From an uncultured bacterium (GTDB taxonomy: Bacteria > Actinomycetota > Coriobacteriia > Coriobacteriales > Coriobacteriaceae), in contig CAJMPU010000027.1 of NCBI GenBank assembly GCA_905215505.1, forward strand, positions 1 through 23,381: a DNA stretch of 23,381 nt, given 5' to 3'. How positions within the stretch are numbered: position 1 is the stretch's first letter; every line of letters begins with the position of its first letter. This document shows positions 14,087-21,852 of the stretch, piece after piece. The translations under genes and the position numbers were made by a program. A model generated the notes under the pieces. That model was not told the DNA's origin. It did no database searches and was given only the letters and a program-made list of their open reading frames with translations.

Positions 14087-16744
14087 TTAGGCGCCGAGCG
14101 CGGTCTTAGCGGCCGCGAGGGCATCGGCAATACCGGCGGCGTTCTTGCCACCGGCCTGGGCCATGTTGGGACGGCCGCCACCGCGACCATCGACCAGGCC
14201 CGCGATCTGCTTGATCACGTTGCCGGCGTGGAAACCGGCCTTCACGGCGTCATCGGAACCGGCGGCGAGCAGCGCAGGCGTGCCCTTCTCGGTCACGCTG
14301 GCGACGACGCAGGCGACAGGGCCGGCGACCTTCTGGTGCACGGTATCCCAGACGTTGCGCAGGTCAGCAGCCTCAAGGCCCTGGAGCTCAGCGACAACGA
14401 GCTTGTAACCGTTCAGCTCGACAGCGCCGTCGATGGCGCCGGAAATGGCATCGGAGGAGCCACCGGTCAGAGCCTTCTTGAGCTTATTGGACGTCTCGCG
14501 CAGGTCGGCCTGCAGGTTCTCCACGCGAGCGGGAACCTCGTCCGCGCGGCACTTGAGCGCAGCGGCAGCGGCGTCAACAAGTGCCAGGCGGTCGGCCATG
14601 TAATCGAGAGCGCCCTTAGAGGTCACGGCCTCGATACGACGGACGTTCGAGCCCGTAGAGGACTCGGAAATGATCTTGAACAGGCCGATCTCGGCGGTAT
14701 TGGCGGCATGGGTGCCACCGCAGAGCTCGCGGGAGAACGGCTGGTCCTCGGCGCCCACGGAAACGACGCGGACGACGTCGCCGTACTTCTCGCCAAACAG
14801 GGCAACAGCACCGGCGGCCTTGGCCTCATCGATGCCCATAACGCGGGTCACAACCGGCTTGGAAGCGAAGATCTGCTGGTTGACCAGGTCCTCGACAGCC
14901 TTGAGCTGCTCGGAAGACAGAGCCTCGAAGTGCGTGAAGTCAAAGCGCAGGTGCTCGGGCGTCACCAGCGAGCCGGCCTGGGAGACATGCTCGCCCAGAA
15001 CCTGCTTAAGCGCAGCGTCGAGAAGGTGGGTGGCGGTGTGATTGCGGCGCAGGAAGCCACGGCGCTCGGCGTCGAGCGCGGCGGTCACGGTAGCACCGAC
15101 GGTCAGCGTGCCCTCGGCAACGTGCGCGACGTGAGCATACAGGCCGTTGTGGTTCTTGGTGTCGGCAACGGCCAGAACAACGCCCTCGGCGGAAAGCTTG
15201 CCGGCATCGCCCTGCTGGCCACCCATCTCGGCATAGAACGGGGTGCGGTCGAGCACGACCTCAACATCCTCGCCGGCAGCAGCGGACTCGACGGACTCGC
15301 CGTTGCGCACGATGGCGACAACCTTGGCGCCCTCGATGGCGTCGTTGTCATAGCCGTCGAACTCGGTCGCGGCAACCTTGTCGGAAAGCTCGACCCACAC
15401 GTCGTTAAAGCTACCCCAGGCATCGCCCTTAGCGTTGGCGCGGGCACGGGCCTTCTGGTTCTCCATGCAAGCGGTAAAGCCATCCATGTCGACGTCGTGA
15501 CCGGCGGTGCCGGCGATCTCGACAGTCAGGTCAATGGGGAAACCAAAGGTGTCGTGAAGCTTAAAGGCAACATCGCCCGGAAGGACAGCGCCGTCGGCGA
15601 GCGCGGCCAGGGCCTCGTCCAGGTAAACGCGGCCGTTGTCGAGCGTCGTTGAGAAACGCTCCTCCTCGGAGGCGACGATACCCTTAACGAGCGCGACGTT
15701 CTTGAGCAGCTCGGGATAAGCCTCGCCCATCTGAGCGTTGACCTCGTCGATAAACTTGGTCAGGAAGGCGCCCTCGATGCCCAGCAGACGACCGTGGAAC
15801 ACGGCACGACGGAGCAGGCGGCGCAGGACGTACTCGCGACCCTCGTTACCGGGCAGGATGCCGTCGGAGATCATAAAGTCGACGGCACGGGAGTGGTCGG
15901 CGATGATGCGCAGGGAGCGGCTGGCACCGGAGTAATCGTCGGCGTCATAGGTCTTGCCGCTGATCTTCTCACCGAGCTTGATGAGGTGCTGCATCAGATC
16001 GCCGTCGTAGTTAGCGGTCTTGTGCTGCATGATAGCGGCCATGCGCTCCAGACCCATGCCCGTATCGAGGTTGCGGTGCGGCAGCTCCGGCATGGAGCCG
16101 TCCTCCTGGCGGTCGTACTGGGTAAACACGAGGTTCCAGAACTCAAGGAAGCGGTCGCAGTCGCAGCCAGGCTTGCAGTCGGGGCTGCCGCAACCGACCT
16201 CCTCGCCCATGTCAAAGTAGATCTCGGAGCACGGACCGCAGGGGCCGGTGGGGCCAGCGGCCCAGAAGTTGTCGTCCTCGCCCAGGCGGGAGATGTGATC
16301 CTCGGCAACGCCCAGAGAGCGCCACACGTCGTGGGTCTCGTCGTCTTCGGTAAAGACGGTGAAGTACAGGCGGTCGAGCGGCAGCTTGAACTCCTTGGTG
16401 ATGAGCTCAAAGGCCCAAGCGCAGGCCTGCTGCTTGGAGACGCCGCCAAAGGAGAAGTCGCCGAGCATCTCAAAGAAGGACAGGTGACGGCCGTCCTCAC
16501 CGATGCAGTCGATGTCGTTGGTGCGGACACACTTCTGGCAGGAGATCGCGCCGATCTCTTTCATGGTCTTCTTGCCCTGGTAGTACTCCTTAAACTGGTT
16601 CATGCCGGCGTTGGCAAGCAGCAGCGAAGGATCGTCGGGGACGAGGGACGAAGAAGGATAGAGCTTAAGACCGCGCTCCTCAAAGAAGTTGAGGAACTTG
16701 GAGCGAATCTCGGCCGTAGTCATTGACGGGTAGTCAGCACTCAT
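14087..16744 (-). CDS. alaS: Alanine-tRNA ligase
   Basis: An 885-residue class II aminoacyl-tRNA synthetase, close to the usual 875. The aminoacylation domain occupies about 1-400 (TTAEIRSKFLNFFEERG at the start; HDTFGFPIDLT at 397-407). The editing domain has the zinc-binding HTATH (569-573) and CGGTH (675-679) motifs, and the C-terminal DHHA1 domain contains the glycine-rich GRGGGRPNMAQAGG. A cysteine-rich insert C185-x4-C190-x3-C194-x-C196 is visible, as in a subset of AlaRS proteins. The start at 16744 has GAGGAG nine bases upstream; the frame is open 30 codons further upstream without similarity. It is the first gene of the run down to the aroB-like gene. Confidence 0.97.
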   Translation of the reverse strand: MSADYPSMTTAEIRSKFLNFFEERGLKLYPSSSLVPDDPSLLLANAGMNQFKEYYQGKKTMKEIGAISCQKCVRTNDIDCIGEDGRHLSFFEMLGDFSFGGVSKQQACAWAFELITKEFKLPLDRLYFTVFTEDDETHDVWRSLGVAEDHISRLGEDDNFWAAGPTGPCGPCSEIYFDMGEEVGCGSPDCKPGCDCDRFLEFWNLVFTQYDRQEDGSMPELPHRNLDTGMGLERMAAIMQHKTANYDGDLMQHLIKLGEKISGKTYDADDYSGASRSLRIIADHSRAVDFMISDGILPGNEGREYVLRRLLRRAVFHGRLLGIEGAFLTKFIDEVNAQMGEAYPELLKNVALVKGIVASEEERFSTTLDNGRVYLDEALAALADGAVLPGDVAFKLHDTFGFPIDLTVEIAGTAGHDVDMDGFTACMENQKARARANAKGDAWGSFNDVWVELSDKVAATEFDGYDNDAIEGAKVVAIVRNGESVESAAAGEDVEVVLDRTPFYAEMGGQQGDAGKLSAEGVVLAVADTKNHNGLYAHVAHVAEGTLTVGATVTAALDAERRGFLRRNHTATHLLDAALKQVLGEHVSQAGSLVTPEHLRFDFTHFEALSSEQLKAVEDLVNQQIFASKPVVTRVMGIDEAKAAGAVALFGEKYGDVVRVVSVGAEDQPFSRELCGGTHAANTAEIGLFKIISESSTGSNVRRIEAVTSKGALDYMADRLALVDAAAAALKCRADEVPARVENLQADLRETSNKLKKALTGGSSDAISGAIDGAVELNGYKLVVAELQGLEAADLRNVWDTVHQKVAGPVACVVASVTEKGTPALLAAGSDDAVKAGFHAGNVIKQIAGLVDGRGGGRPNMAQAGGKNAAGIADALAAAKTALGA

Positions 16745-16790
16745 AGAGGGAATCTCCTCGGTTTCACATCGAAACAGTTCAAACGTAACG

Positions 16791-16819
16791 ATATTACCAT
16801 CCCACCGCGCCTGTGCAAA
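16791..16819 (-). promoter_or_regulatory. Candidate alaS promoter
   Basis: On the minus strand -35 TTTGCA (16819-16814) and -10 TAATAT (16796-16791) are 17 bases apart, ending about 46 bases before the alaS start. The -35 overlaps the U-tract of the preceding terminator. No T-box leader features were recognised in the short leader. Confidence 0.45.
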
Positions 16820-16846
16820 AAAGAGGGCCGCCAAACAGCGACCCTC
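16817..16846 (-). terminator. Rho-independent terminator upstream of alaS
   Basis: On the minus strand GAGGG (16846-16842) pairs with CCCTC (16827-16823), and the stem extends inwards by three to five more pairs including G-U. Six T follow directly. It should end the transcript coming from the sigma-factor/permease unit before alaS begins. Confidence 0.85.
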
Positions 16847-16942
16847 CAGCGAAAGTGCACGTTATTTAGGTCTGTCAAATACTTTGAAAAAAAAATGATT
16901 TCGGTAAAATTTCATATAAGAATCGTCCGGAAGGAGCGATCG

Positions 16943-17164
16943 ATGAATAGCAAACGGTTTGTCGTGAATGCACTGACCTCAGTAGCCCTTTTAGCAATCT
17001 TCGCTTACTCGAGCTGGTATGTGAACCAGCCGAGATTTGGCTACGCATTGTACGCAGTAACATCTGGCGATAAAGCGTATTACACCCTAAGCGCAATTGA
17101 CGCCATCTTTTTCTATGTGGCTGGCCCCTTATCAATCGCTTTGATCGCGTTTATTGTTATGTAA
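16943..17164 (+). CDS. Small two-helix membrane protein of unknown function
   Basis: A 73-residue protein on the opposite strand to all its neighbours. Residues about 7-26 and 51-72 are hydrophobic and probably cross the membrane, joined by a short loop rich in Tyr and Gly. The start at 16943 has a perfect AAGGAG six bases upstream; an earlier in-frame ATG at 16895 has none. Upstream is A/T-rich, with TTGAAA (16884-16889) and TAAAAT (16905-16910) as a possible short-spaced promoter, and TATAAG at 16915. Base composition is visibly lower in G+C than the neighbours, which may mean recent acquisition or a fast-evolving gene. I do not recognise the family. Confidence 0.65.
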   Translation: MNSKRFVVNALTSVALLAIFAYSSWYVNQPRFGYALYAVTSGDKAYYTLSAIDAIFFYVAGPLSIALIAFIVM

Positions 17165-17187
17165 ACATCAAGAAACGCTAACAGGGC

Positions 17188-18600
17188 CTATTTGGAATCC
17201 GAATCGTCCATGGAGCCGTCGATGCCGGTTTTGGTGTCGTCGTCCGTATTGGAATCGTCATCCTTGGCGAAGGGGTTCTTGAAAAAGCCTGTCGCGTCGG
17301 GCTGCAGGCCTGAGAGCTTAATCCAGGGATTATCGAGCTCGGGCTTGGGCATTGCCTGGGCCTCGGGCGCGGTCTCGTTGCCGATAAGCTCGGACTCATA
17401 GATGAACGTATCGTCTCCGAGCGCGTCGTAGGCGGCGACCGGGTTACCCTCGGTATCGCGATACGGAGTGCCCTTAAACACGGCGCCGTCGTATGCCACG
17501 AGCTGACGGCCGGTCTCGTTCTCAAAGTAGTAGACGAAGATGCCCTTGAGGGCCGCGCACAGCGGAATGGCGATAACCATGCCGATGGGACCCATGAGTG
17601 CCGAACCGATAACGAGGGCCGTCAGGCTCATAACGGGATGCACCTGCACCGAGCTCTGCATGACCTTAGGCGAAATGACATTATCGGTGACATTTTGAGC
17701 CACCATGGTCACGACAAGCGTCCATAACGCCAGCATAGGGCTGAACATAAAGCCGAGCACCGTGGCGATCGCCGCACTCACCCAGGGACCGACAACCGGA
17801 ACCAGGTGCATAATGCCGGTGAAGATGGCCATGAGTGCTGCATACGGATGGCCGATGATCGTAAAACCAATAAAGGCAAGAAAACCGCCACAGATCGATG
17901 TGATGACCATGCCACGCATGTAGCCGCCGACCGAACGCGAAAGGATGGCCACCATAAAGCGGTACGAGGTCTCCTTTTCCTGCCCGATGATGGTGCAGAC
18001 CTCGTGGTGCATGCGGGGATAATCGCAGGCAAGCCAGTAGGCAAGCACCAGACCCAGGAAGATGACGAACAGCTGCGAGGCCGTGTTGGTAATGAGCGGA
18101 AACACACCGCGGCCGAGCTCAGCAGCGATTTGCGAGACGTACTTGGACGCTACGGTAACCAACGAAGAAAGATTGTCGTCCAGATACTCCTTGAGCGGCG
18201 TGTTGTTGAGCGTCTTAGCGTGCGAGAGCATCTCGTTGAGATCACCACCCGCAACACGAAGCTGCTCGGGCAGGCGGCTCAGGACTTCCATGATTTGACC
18301 GAGCAAAATAGGCGATAGGATGCAGACGACGCCGACGAGCACGGCAACAACCACAATGAGTGCGATGAGCGAACCGAGGCCACGTCCGACGCCGTGATGC
18401 TCGAGCCAGTTGGTGATCGGAGACATCACAAAAGCGATGATGGAACCGACAGCGAGAAACTCGATGACCGGTGCCAGGATGCCCATAAGGTTAAAGATTA
18501 CGGCAGCGATGACAATGCAGCCGACGACGCCCCAAATGCGCAGCGTCAGAATGCGGGTATCGCGAAGCGTGCGGTCGATTTGTTGGGGGTGCTCACTCAT
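17188..18600 (-). CDS. AI-2E/PerM family permease
   Basis: A 470-residue membrane protein of the AI-2E transporter (PF01594, TqsA/YrrI/PerM) family. Several hydrophobic helices are visible in the first about 75 residues (for example GVVGCIVIAAVIFNLMGIL) and again between about 185 and 355. The conserved segments MHLVPVVGPWVSA and DNVISPKVMQSSVQVHPVMSL are present. Members have been linked to export of AI-2 or to cation/proton exchange, so the substrate cannot be named. A hydrophilic C-terminal tail of about 110 residues, ending in an Asp-rich stretch, is longer than usual. The start overlaps the sigma-factor stop as ATGA, suggesting coupled translation. A homologue also precedes alaS in Bacillus. 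Confidence 0.9.
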   Translation of the reverse strand: MSEHPQQIDRTLRDTRILTLRIWGVVGCIVIAAVIFNLMGILAPVIEFLAVGSIIAFVMSPITNWLEHHGVGRGLGSLIALIVVVAVLVGVVCILSPILLGQIMEVLSRLPEQLRVAGGDLNEMLSHAKTLNNTPLKEYLDDNLSSLVTVASKYVSQIAAELGRGVFPLITNTASQLFVIFLGLVLAYWLACDYPRMHHEVCTIIGQEKETSYRFMVAILSRSVGGYMRGMVITSICGGFLAFIGFTIIGHPYAALMAIFTGIMHLVPVVGPWVSAAIATVLGFMFSPMLALWTLVVTMVAQNVTDNVISPKVMQSSVQVHPVMSLTALVIGSALMGPIGMVIAIPLCAALKGIFVYYFENETGRQLVAYDGAVFKGTPYRDTEGNPVAAYDALGDDTFIYESELIGNETAPEAQAMPKPELDNPWIKLSGLQPDATGFFKNPFAKDDDSNTDDDTKTGIDGSMDDSDSK

Positions 18601-19388
18601 GAACGAATCATCACTCCGTCGGGGTCGATCTTATCTTGAATCTTCTTAAGGGTACGGCGCAGCAGGCGCGAGACCTGCACCTGCGAGATGCCCAGCTTCT
18701 TGGCGATCTCGATCTGGGTCATGCCCTTTACGAAGCGCAACTCGATAACCTCGCGCTCGCGAGGCGAGAAATCGCGGATGGCTTCCTCGATTACCAGGCG
18801 GTCATCGGTAAAGTCGAGCTCATTGTCCTCGTCGGCATAGCGGTCAAGAATCGAAGGCGCATCGTCGGAATCGGACGCGCCAGGAGCCTCGATGGGCACC
18901 GAGGTGTAGGCCGAGGACGATTCCATGGCTTCGAGCACCTCGTCGACAGTCACGTCGAGGTATTCGGCGATTTCCTCAACCTTGGGCGAACGCTGTAGCT
19001 CGTTGGTGAGCTTATCGGTAGCCTGGTTGACCTTGGCCGAGAGCTCCTGCAAACGTCGGGGCACGCGCACGCTCCAGCCCTTGTCGCGGAAGTGGCGCTT
19101 AATCTCGCCCAGGATGGTGGGCGTGGCAAACGTCGTGAACTCAAGTCCGCGTTCAGGGTCAAAGCGGTCGATAGCCTTGAGCAAGCCCAGATAGCCGACC
19201 TGCAAAAGGTCATCGAGCGGCTCACCGCGGTTTTTAAATTTGTTGGCAAGAAACCTTACCAGGTTCATATGGGACATAACGAGCTGCTCGCGAGCATCCG
19301 GATCACCGGTCTCCTTATAACGACGAAACAGCTCGCGGGTTTTCTCCTTGTCCCAAGCGGTTTTGCCGCTCCGGGAACGTTCGGTCAT
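18597..19388 (-). CDS. sigB: RNA polymerase sigma factor of the SigB/SigF/SigG group
   Basis: A 263-residue alternative sigma-70 factor. Region 2 is clear (LVMSHMNLVRFLANKF, DDLLQVGYLGLLKAIDRFDP, EFTTFATPTILGEIKRHFRD), followed by region 3 (VRVPRRLQEL) and region 4 (FSPREREVIELRFVKGMTQIEIAKKL, then a helix-turn-helix GISQVQVSRLLRRTLKKIQ). The LGEIKRHFRDKGW and VRVPR segments are characteristic of the stress/sporulation group controlled by anti-sigma factors. An RsbW-like gene directly upstream (one base gap) supports this. With no spore genes visible here, a general stress role is the likelier one; the symbol names the group, not proven orthology. Confidence 0.92.
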   Translation of the reverse strand: MTERSRSGKTAWDKEKTRELFRRYKETGDPDAREQLVMSHMNLVRFLANKFKNRGEPLDDLLQVGYLGLLKAIDRFDPERGLEFTTFATPTILGEIKRHFRDKGWSVRVPRRLQELSAKVNQATDKLTNELQRSPKVEEIAEYLDVTVDEVLEAMESSSAYTSVPIEAPGASDSDDAPSILDRYADEDNELDFTDDRLVIEEAIRDFSPREREVIELRFVKGMTQIEIAKKLGISQVQVSRLLRRTLKKIQDKIDPDGVMIRS

Positions 19389-19389
19389 A

Positions 19390-19767
19390 TTAGATATCCG
19401 CCTTGAGGTCGAGGGAAAGCGTTAGGGGCGCCGCAGTCTTTTCGTAGGAATCGCACACGCTTGCAAGAATGAGCTCGGCATACACAGCAGCCTGGTCATC
19501 CTCGTCGACGGTGGCCTGTTCCCCAAAGGTAAAGGTCATGCCGACGTGAGATTCGTCCACATCAAATTGAATGGTGATGTCGTCGCAGTCGACCGCGGTG
19601 CACCCAAAGATGAAGGCTTCCTCGGCAGCCATGCGGATGTCCTCGATACGATCGACAGACATAGAGCACAGGGCGCCGACGTTGGCGGCCGTCATGCGCA
19701 CCAAGCGCGCGAGACGCGGATCACCGGCAACGCTCAGCGTGATGGGACAGGTTGCTTCGCTACTCAT
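19390..19767 (-). CDS. RsbW-like anti-sigma factor with degenerate ATP site
   Basis: A 125-residue protein with the layout of the RsbW/SpoIIAB HATPase fold. DIRMAAEEAFIFG (43-55) corresponds to the helix that normally reads LAVSEAxTNA, but the Mg-coordinating Asn is replaced by Phe54. The G1 box (DxGxG) is missing: MTFTFGEQATVDEDD (77-91). The G2 region GLGLxLI reads AELILAS (97-103). It probably still binds the adjacent sigma factor but may not bind ATP or act as a kinase. The ATG at 19767 has GAGGAG upstream and overlaps the preceding gene by eight bases; the frame is open 36 codons further upstream only as a shadow. No anti-anti-sigma gene is adjacent. Confidence 0.78.
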   Translation of the reverse strand: MSSEATCPITLSVAGDPRLARLVRMTAANVGALCSMSVDRIEDIRMAAEEAFIFGCTAVDCDDITIQFDVDESHVGMTFTFGEQATVDEDDQAAVYAELILASVCDSYEKTAAPLTLSLDLKADI

Positions 19768-20347
19768 CGCAGGACTCCTCGGAGGTCTCGGCGGGCGTAT
19801 AAGTGTAATACTGAGCGGGCTTAGCAGCGGGCTTCTGAACATCATCGTCGTCAGCAGCGGCATCGTCATCGCCAATCAGAACGCGCTCAGTAGGCTGCTC
19901 GGCCTCGGCGGCGGCAGCGGCGAGCTTGCGATCGGCGTCGGCTGCAGGAGCCTTCACCTTATTGAAGAGCTTCTGCACGGCGCCAGCAGCAGAATCAGTC
20001 ACGCTCGATACGGCATTGCTGGCCTCGGCCACGCTGCCCGTGACCTCGGAGATGTCGCGAACGACCGCCTCAACCTCAACGAGGTTAGACGTCAGAGCAT
20101 CAACGGCAGTCTTGCTCGACTTGAGGAGCGGCTCAGCCTGTGCCAGCGCGGGGGTGAGCTCATCGACAGCGCCATCGAGCTTTGCCACCACAGGCTGTGC
20201 CTCGGCGAGCGTATTGTTAAGGTCACTCACCGTCTTGTCGAGCGAGTCGACGACGGTGCGAGTCTTGCGCAGCGTGAGCGCGAGCTCGACAACAGCCCAC
20301 ACGCCGGCAACGGCGAGCACCAGCAGGGCGATTTGAATGGGACTCAT
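19760..20347 (-). CDS. DUF948-like membrane-anchored helical protein
   Basis: A 195-residue protein with one N-terminal transmembrane helix (about 4-26) followed by a long helical region (about 28-130) with regularly spaced hydrophobic residues, resembling DUF948 and general-stress proteins such as YtxG. Residues about 131-195 are a low-complexity tail rich in Ala, Asp and Pro. GGGAGG precedes the ATG. The end overlaps the anti-sigma gene by eight bases, so it is probably translated together with it and may take part in envelope stress sensing or be a target of the sigma factor. The family match is by appearance only. Confidence 0.7.
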   Translation of the reverse strand: MSPIQIALLVLAVAGVWAVVELALTLRKTRTVVDSLDKTVSDLNNTLAEAQPVVAKLDGAVDELTPALAQAEPLLKSSKTAVDALTSNLVEVEAVVRDISEVTGSVAEASNAVSSVTDSAAGAVQKLFNKVKAPAADADRKLAAAAAEAEQPTERVLIGDDDAAADDDDVQKPAAKPAQYYTYTPAETSEESCDE

Positions 20348-20442
20348 GCAAGCCTCCCGAAGGAATCGAAATACAGACGTTTTTCATGGTACCCCAAAGA
20401 AGGGCAAAGATACCCAAAGGGAATGCGCGAGGCGCCAATGGC

Positions 20443-21807
20443 CTACTTGGGAGCGTTGCCGCTACGGTCGCGCTCGCTTTGCTCCACACGCCACTCTTCC
20501 CAACCGCGGCCGGCAGGCTGCCAGAACGCGCCGCGCTCCAACCCCTCGGGCAAATAGCGCTGATCGACCCAGCCTTCGGGATAATCGTGCGGGTACTTGT
20601 ATACACCGTACTCGTCGCTGCCGGGACGGTGACGATCGCGCAGGTAGCTGGGCACCTCGCGAAGACCACTGCTGTGGATATCGGCCAGCGCCGCATCGAT
20701 CGAGGCCTCGCACGCGTTGGACTTAGGCGCCAGGCACACATAGAGCGCAGCCTGAGCCAGGTTGATGCGACACTCGGGATAGCCAATGACCTCGGCAGAT
20801 TTAAATGCGGCATGTGCCACCAAAAGCGCCTGCGGGTCGGCGTTGCCAACATCCTCGGAAGCCTGAATCATAATGCGGCGAGCGATAAACTTGGGATCCT
20901 CCCCCGCATCAATCATGCGCGCAAGCCAATAAATGGTGGCATCGGGATCGCTGCCTCGCATGGACTTGATGAACGCGCTAATAATGTCATAGTGCATGTC
21001 ACCGTTTTTGTCATACGAAAACCCACGACGCGGATTGGCGATCTTCACGTCGTCCACGGTAATGGGATAGCGTTCCCCCGCCGCCGGCGCTGGCGTTCCC
21101 TCGGTATCGGGACGCGTAACGGCAATCTCGCTCGCAAGCTCGAGCGTCGTGAGTGCTGAGCGAGCATCGCCCGCGGCCAATGTGCAAATGGTTTTAACCG
21201 TATCCTCATCGGCCGAGAACTTACCGTTTAAACCCTGCGGCGCCTCGAGCGCACGCTCAATGAGCGTGGCGATATCCTCGTCCTTCAGGTGCTCAAGCTC
21301 TACCACGCGCCCACGCGACAACAGTGCGGAGTTGACCTCAAAGTACGGGTTTTCCGTCGTGGCGCCAATCATAATGACGATGCGGTTCTCGACCGCATGC
21401 AGCAGGGCATCCTGCTGCGACTTAGAGAAGCGATGAATCTCGTCGATGAAAAGAATGGTGCGGCGGTCGTACGTATTCAGGCGCGTCTTTGCCTCGTCGA
21501 TCACGCGACGCAGGTCCTTCACGGTGCCCGTCACGGCGCTGACCTCGACAAACTCACTCTTGGTATGGTTGGCGATAATATGGGCCAGCGTCGTCTTGCC
21601 CGTACCGGCGGGGCCGTACAGAATCACACTCGACAGCACATCATGCTCAATCGCGGCGCGCAGCCACGAGCCCTTACCGACGGCCTTTTGCTGGCCCACA
21701 TACTCGTCGAGCGAATTGGGGCGCATACGCACCGCAAGCGGCGCATTTTTAAAGGAGCGCTCGCGCGTCGAAGCAGAAAAAAGGTCGTCCATAGCCATCC
21801 CGTGCAT
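20443..21807 (-). CDS. rarA: Replication-associated recombination protein RarA (MgsA)
   Basis: An AAA+ ATPase of about 450 residues acting at stalled replication forks, related to clamp loaders. Walker A is GPAGTGKTT, Walker B is ILFIDEIHRF, the sensor 1 region is IGATTENPYFEV, and the C-terminal oligomerisation region holds WLARMIDAGEDPKFIARRI and GLREVPSYLRDRHRPGSDEYGVYKYPHDYPEGWV (given in two parts: GLREVPSYLRD and YKYPHDYPEGWV). The start is uncertain between 21807, 21798 and 21792, none with a strong ribosome binding site; MDDLF at 21792 looks most family-like. It lies 95 bases before the DUF948-like gene with no clear terminator between, so the stress-sigma unit may begin here. Confidence 0.95.
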   Translation of the reverse strand: MHGMAMDDLFSASTRERSFKNAPLAVRMRPNSLDEYVGQQKAVGKGSWLRAAIEHDVLSSVILYGPAGTGKTTLAHIIANHTKSEFVEVSAVTGTVKDLRRVIDEAKTRLNTYDRRTILFIDEIHRFSKSQQDALLHAVENRIVIMIGATTENPYFEVNSALLSRGRVVELEHLKDEDIATLIERALEAPQGLNGKFSADEDTVKTICTLAAGDARSALTTLELASEIAVTRPDTEGTPAPAAGERYPITVDDVKIANPRRGFSYDKNGDMHYDIISAFIKSMRGSDPDATIYWLARMIDAGEDPKFIARRIMIQASEDVGNADPQALLVAHAAFKSAEVIGYPECRINLAQAALYVCLAPKSNACEASIDAALADIHSSGLREVPSYLRDRHRPGSDEYGVYKYPHDYPEGWVDQRYLPEGLERGAFWQPAGRGWEEWRVEQSERDRSGNAPK

Positions 21808-21831
21808 TAATCAAAATCGTTGTTGACCAAC

Positions 21832-21837
21832 AGTATA
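21832..21837 (-). promoter_or_regulatory. Candidate -10 element of rarA
   Basis: On the minus strand TATACT (21837-21832) lies in the 45-base gap between the HD hydrolase gene and rarA, 24 bases before the first rarA ATG. The -35 position, inside the end of the upstream gene, has no good match, so the promoter is weakly supported. Confidence 0.3.
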
Positions 21838-21852
21838 CCGAAAGGATACGAA

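Noticed and set aside
13655..15652. Plus-strand open frame of more than 650 codons antisense to ruvX and alaS
   Set aside because: It lies entirely opposite well-recognised genes, lacks any domain similarity and is explained by G+C-rich antisense codons.
16850..16878. TTGACA on the minus strand upstream of alaS
   Set aside because: At the normal spacing there is only CTTTCG where a -10 should be, and a terminator follows, so it is unlikely to drive alaS.
16745..16900. T-box or other riboswitch in front of alaS
   Set aside because: The leader from the candidate promoter is about 40 bases, with no T-box sequence and no antiterminator alternative to the hairpin that I can see.
20348..20442. 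SigB-type promoter (GGGTAT near 20415) before the DUF948-like gene
   Set aside because: A GGGTAT-like -10 exists on the minus strand, but no GTTT-like -35 lies 12-15 bases upstream, so an autoregulated stress promoter is not supported.
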